35,872 nucleotides of DNA from contig JAEZKU010000001.1 in assembly GCA_023436065.1 (NCBI GenBank), positions 1-35,872 on the forward strand, read 5' to 3'. A program made the translations under genes and the position numbers. This DNA is from Bacillota bacterium. GTDB taxonomy: Bacteria > Bacillota > Clostridia > Lachnospirales > Lachnospiraceae. The notes under the pieces were generated by a model. The model made no database searches and was not told where the DNA came from. It saw only the letters and a list, made by a program, of their open reading frames with translations. Of the stretch, positions 32,901-35,872 are shown one piece after another (positions within the stretch are counted from its first letter, which is position 1; each line of letters begins with the position of its first letter).

Positions 32901-33575
32901 ATGAAGATATTAGTTGTGGAAGATGATATTGAATTATGTAATATAATTGAATTAAAGCTAAAGCGAGAAGGTTATAATGTTGAGTCCTGTCACAATGGGC
33001 AAGATGCACTGGCATGCCTTCTGCAATATTCATACGAGCTTGTTATATTAGACCGAATGCTGCCCGAACTGGATGGTGTAAGCATTGTGAAGAAACTTCG
33101 AAATACCGGGAATTATATACCAGTCATTATGGTTACTGCACTTGACGGTGTGACTGACCGTATAGACGGTCTGGACTCTGGTGCCGATGATTATCTTGTG
33201 AAACCTTTTGCTGTATCTGAGTTAACAGCAAGAATTCGTGCTTTGCTTCGCAGGCCACACACTATGGAAATCATGAATACTGTGTCCTTTAGCGACCTTA
33301 TATTAAACCCGTTTGAATTAACCTTAACCTGCAAAGGCAAGCTCATAAAGCTTTCCAAGAAAGAAAGTATGCTCCTGGAATATCTGATCATAAATCAAAC
33401 CCAGACCTTAACACGAGAGCAAATCATCCATCGCGTCTGGGGTGAGTCTGACATTGAGGACGGAAGTCTGGATACCTATGTGTATTTTTTGAGAAGACAC
33501 CTTAAATCTTTACAAAGTAAAGTTGTTGTCAAAACCGTCCACGGACTTGGCTATCATTTAGGAGAAACCATATGA
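32901..33575 (+). CDS. OmpR/PhoB-family response regulator
   Basis: 224 residues. The receiver domain has the acidic pair Asp8-Asp9, phosphoacceptor Asp51 (VILDRMLP), Thr in MVTALD and Lys in LVKPF. The C-terminal winged helix follows (about 128-222: LSKKESMLLEYLI, then EDGSLDTYVYFLRRHLK and VHGLGYHL). It forms an operon with the kinase (ATGA overlap at 33572-33575) and is divergent from the lipoprotein gene, which is its obvious candidate target. Confidence 0.95.
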   Translation: MKILVVEDDIELCNIIELKLKREGYNVESCHNGQDALACLLQYSYELVILDRMLPELDGVSIVKKLRNTGNYIPVIMVTALDGVTDRIDGLDSGADDYLVKPFAVSELTARIRALLRRPHTMEIMNTVSFSDLILNPFELTLTCKGKLIKLSKKESMLLEYLIINQTQTLTREQIIHRVWGESDIEDGSLDTYVYFLRRHLKSLQSKVVVKTVHGLGYHLGETI

Positions 33576-34858
33576 TACAAAGTTTAAGAAAGCGTCTAAT
33601 TATTATTTATACCATTACTGCCGGTACTATATTAACAGTAGTCTTTTTTGTGGTTGCATTATTTTTTGAGTACCAATCCACTCGCAATCAATATGAAGCT
33701 TTCTCTGATCATGCTTATACGTTAATGTCAAAACTAAAAATAGAAAATATTGTTTCCGACACCTGGCTATCCGACATGGAAAGCATGTATCATTTGGTTA
33801 TCACCATCTATGATAATGGCCATGTTTTGTTATTTCCAGGTGCATGGAAACCGGAAACTTCTCGTGATTTTTTACTAGAACAGGTCCAGCTTGCTGCGAC
33901 ACAAGATGGAATTTCTCTTTTTTCCAGGCCGGTTTCTTCTGATACAATACAAACCGACATCTACAAAATCACAGGAGAACACTCCGAAACATATTATGGA
34001 TCCGCCATTGTCTTAAAGAATAATTCTGGTTATAGAACCTTATTTCTGTTAATGCCTACTAATAATAATTCTCCACAAAGAATTTACTCACGCCTTCTCA
34101 TTGCTGCCTTTGATCTATTAGGCATCCTTGCACTTTTCGTACTCATTCGTAAACTGGTTGACCGCTCTTTGCTGCCAGTTGAAAAAAATCAGCAGCGACA
34201 AATAGAATTTGTCGCTGCTGCTTCTCATGAATTGCGTTCTCCTCTCGCAGTCATTCGCGCTAATAACTCTACTATCAAATTAACCCCGGAAGAGCAGTTA
34301 AATTGTGAAGCTGTAATAGAAAGTGAATGCAATCGGATGTCACGTCTCATCAATGATATGCTTTTACTAGCATCTAACGATGCAAATACTTGGGTGATTC
34401 AAAAGAACGAAGTGAATATTGAAACGCTGATGTTACAGTCCTATGAAAATCTTTCTCCAATTGCCAGGCAAAAGCAAATCCAAATTCTCCTTGATCTGCC
34501 TCAAGCCAATCTACCTACCCTAATCGGTGACTATGACCGTCTGCTTCAGATTATTTCTATCCTATTGGATAATGCTATCTCCTATTCCGGCACTAACAGT
34601 CAAATTATTATAAAGGCTGAATTGGAAAAGAAACATCTTTTATTACATATCATTGATCACGGTATCGGTATTCCAGATGAAGCAAAGCCCTACGTCTTTG
34701 ATCGCTTCTATCGTGTCGACTCTTCAAGAAATAATAAAACTCATTTTGGACTTGGGTTAAGTATTGCAAAAGAATTAGTTACCTTGCATCATGGAACTAT
34801 TACGTTGACCGATACTATATCAGGCGGCTGTACCTTTACCCTACGCTTTCCGTGCTAA
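33572..34858 (+). CDS. Sensor histidine kinase
   Basis: 428 residues. TM1 (about 9-32) and TM2 (about 174-193) flank an extracytoplasmic domain of about 140 residues. HisKA with His219 (FVAAASHELRSPL) is followed by the ATPase domain: N box LLDNAISYS, G1 DHGIGIP, F box FDRFYRVD, G2 HFGLGLSIAKE. No HAMP or PAS domain is evident. The external domain (MYHLVITIYDNGHVLLFPG onward) is not a family I recognise, and may contact the divergently encoded lipoprotein. Cotranscribed with the response regulator. Confidence 0.94.
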   Translation: MIQSLRKRLIIIYTITAGTILTVVFFVVALFFEYQSTRNQYEAFSDHAYTLMSKLKIENIVSDTWLSDMESMYHLVITIYDNGHVLLFPGAWKPETSRDFLLEQVQLAATQDGISLFSRPVSSDTIQTDIYKITGEHSETYYGSAIVLKNNSGYRTLFLLMPTNNNSPQRIYSRLLIAAFDLLGILALFVLIRKLVDRSLLPVEKNQQRQIEFVAAASHELRSPLAVIRANNSTIKLTPEEQLNCEAVIESECNRMSRLINDMLLLASNDANTWVIQKNEVNIETLMLQSYENLSPIARQKQIQILLDLPQANLPTLIGDYDRLLQIISILLDNAISYSGTNSQIIIKAELEKKHLLLHIIDHGIGIPDEAKPYVFDRFYRVDSSRNNKTHFGLGLSIAKELVTLHHGTITLTDTISGGCTFTLRFPC

Positions 34859-34974
34859 GAGCCAGTCCATTATATGGCGCAGTCAATGCATCGCCATCCC
34901 AATCCCAACAATACTTCAATGCATCAAGCATTACCAGGGCATCTGCCTCGGCTTCCGTTTCCTACTCTGTAAAT

Positions 34975-35012
34975 CAAAAAAGCCACTACACAACCTAGGT
35001 CATGTAATGGCT
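34975..35012 (-). terminator. Terminator of ssb-rpsR operon
   Basis: An imperfect stem AGCCA-TACA-ACC with complement (34981-35012) around a central CCTAGG is followed on the minus strand by TTTTTT. It lies just past the rpsR stop. Confidence 0.8.
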
Positions 35013-35019
35013 TCTATTA

Positions 35020-35295
35020 TTAATCTACTGTGTAAGGCATTAAAGCAATATGTCTTGCTCTCTTTACAGCTACTGTTAAAGCTCTCTGATGCTTTGCGCA
35101 GTTACCGGTAATTCTTCTGGGAAGGATCTTACCTCTCTCAGATACATATCTCTTTAATTTGTTCACGTCCTTATAATCAATTCCTGTGTGATTCTTGTCA
35201 GCACAGAATACGCAAACCTTCTTTCTTCTGCGTCCGAAGGACTTTCTCTTCATCGGAGAATCGCCTTTATCTTCATTATTTCTTTTGAATGCCAT
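35020..35295 (-). CDS. rpsR: 30S ribosomal protein S18, zinc-binding form
   Basis: 91 residues, longer at the N-terminus than the E. coli protein (75). Cys28, Cys31 (CVFC), Cys66 and His69 (CAKH) form a zinc-ribbon-like set, the C+ form. Core motifs: DYKDVNKLKRYVSERGKILPRR and LTVAVKRARHIALMPY. It binds 16S rRNA with S6 in the 30S platform. AAGGAGG precedes the ATG. Last gene of the (rpsF)-ssb-rpsR operon. Confidence 0.97.
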   Translation of the reverse strand: MAFKRNNEDKGDSPMKRKSFGRRRKKVCVFCADKNHTGIDYKDVNKLKRYVSERGKILPRRITGNCAKHQRALTVAVKRARHIALMPYTVD

Positions 35296-35375
35296 GTCTT
35301 GACCTCCTTATCCGAATATTTGCCAAGCAAATGATTGCTTCATTCACTTGTTTATGATAATGCAATTAATAATTT

Positions 35376-35828
35376 TTAGTTGAATGGTAATTCTTCGTCA
35401 ATACCGTCCGGGATGTTCATAAATCCATCCCCCATTGCTGAACTGGGTTCAGGTCTGAATTCCTTTTGAGAACCTCCCTGCTGGAAACCTGAGTCTCCAT
35501 TACTGCCCTTACTTTCAGCAAATTCTATATCTTCTGCTACGATGTCAGTCGTGTAAACCTTCTGACCGTCCTTATTCGTATAACTGCCTGTCTGAATTCT
35601 TCCTGCAAGCACCATCTTCATGCCCTGCTTGAAATAGCGCTCTACGAACTCTGCCTGTTTGCCGAAGGCAACACAGCCGATGAAGTCAGCAGTCTGTGTC
35701 TCACCGTTTCTTTGGAACCTGCGGTCTACTGCTAAGGTAAATCTCGCGATTGCTGTTGAATTCTCTCCCTGGGAATATCTCACCTCGGGATCTCTGGTCA
35801 GACGGCCGATTAATATAGCTTTATTCAT
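35376..35828 (-). CDS. ssb: Single-stranded DNA-binding protein
   Basis: 150 residues. The OB fold starts MNKAILIGRLTRDPEVRYS and includes FTLAVDRRFQRNGE, DFIGCVAFGKQAEFVERYF and GSYTNKDGQKVYTTDIVAE. A Gly/Gln/Ser-rich linker leads to the acidic tip EELPFN, the partner-binding tail (usually DDDLPF) with one extra Asn. Spacing from GGGAGG to the ATG is 10 bases. rpsF is expected immediately upstream, beyond the window edge; rpsR follows 80 bases on. Confidence 0.97.
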   Translation of the reverse strand: MNKAILIGRLTRDPEVRYSQGENSTAIARFTLAVDRRFQRNGETQTADFIGCVAFGKQAEFVERYFKQGMKMVLAGRIQTGSYTNKDGQKVYTTDIVAEDIEFAESKGSNGDSGFQQGGSQKEFRPEPSSAMGDGFMNIPDGIDEELPFN

Positions 35829-35872
35829 AAGTTAAATACCTCCCTTTCGTTCGCCTTAAGGGTAGAACGCAA

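Noticed and set aside
34860..34974. Minus-strand fragment reading like coding sequence (ALVMLDALKYCWDWDGDAL)
   Set aside because: About 35 codons with an upstream stop, no start or ribosome binding site; at most a gene remnant, too short to support.

Overview
The window looks like chromosome of a spore-forming anaerobic member of the Clostridia, most likely Lachnospiraceae. The basis is the mix of genes: a sporulation-type amidase (CwlD-like), a YwmB-like protein, a clostridial 2[4Fe-4S] ferredoxin, a MecA adaptor, a ywlC-ywlE-ywlF-type cluster, a GdpP-rplI-dnaB operon and an ssb-rpsR operon, all with strong AGGAGG ribosome binding sites, several TTG starts and AT-rich TTGACA/TATAAT promoters. 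No rRNA, tRNA, CRISPR array, transposase or prophage gene was seen. Species assignment is inference.

Layout. 1-2106: the 3' end of a long Met/Thr/Pro/Gly repeat protein, convergent with a YwmB-like membrane-anchored protein. 2263-4842: a DUF402 protein abutting tail to tail the operon for threonylcarbamoyl-AMP synthase, an arginine-phosphatase-like LMW phosphatase and RpiB. 4908-7639: two cell-wall genes (CwlD-like amidase; membrane-anchored SH3/GH18 protein). 7997-10102: a two-gene operon of a Ser/Thr kinase fused to a degenerate ParA/TadZ-like domain, followed by a second degenerate ParA-like protein. 10226-12684: mecA, a DUF1858 protein, a small ferredoxin too short for routine ORF calling, and a MerR regulator. 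12777-14048: an MFS transporter. 14187-18506: the dnaB, rplI, gdpP operon, whose leader holds a complex structured repeat element present as one full and one half copy. 18686-20501: a lipoprotein with a metallo-beta-lactamase-like metal motif, and a secreted transglutaminase-like protein. 20705-22852: proS behind a T-box riboswitch with a CCC specifier. 22924-25186: ahpC-ahpF. 25253-27604: a TetR-RnfC-like-membrane protein operon under a consensus promoter covered by a perfect palindromic operator. 27620-29187: a chemotaxis receptor without an external sensor domain, behind a class I cyclic di-GMP riboswitch and terminator. 29198-30239: an aminoglycoside-phosphotransferase-like kinase. 30430-34858: a large lipoprotein (propeller-like region plus solute-binding domain) divergent from an OmpR-type two-component pair. 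34975-35828: rpsR and ssb, with rpsF expected just beyond the right edge.

How parts may work together (inference). YwlE-type phosphatase and MecA both feed the ClpC protease system in Firmicutes. GdpP degrades cyclic di-AMP while the chemoreceptor is read out through cyclic di-GMP, so two nucleotide messengers act in this window. The ahp pair and the TetR/RnfC-like operon are divergent redox units. The least described pieces are the kinase/degenerate-ParA pair, the structured repeat in the gdpP leader, the TetR-RnfC-like-4TM operon, and the propeller/solute-binding lipoprotein beside its two-component system.
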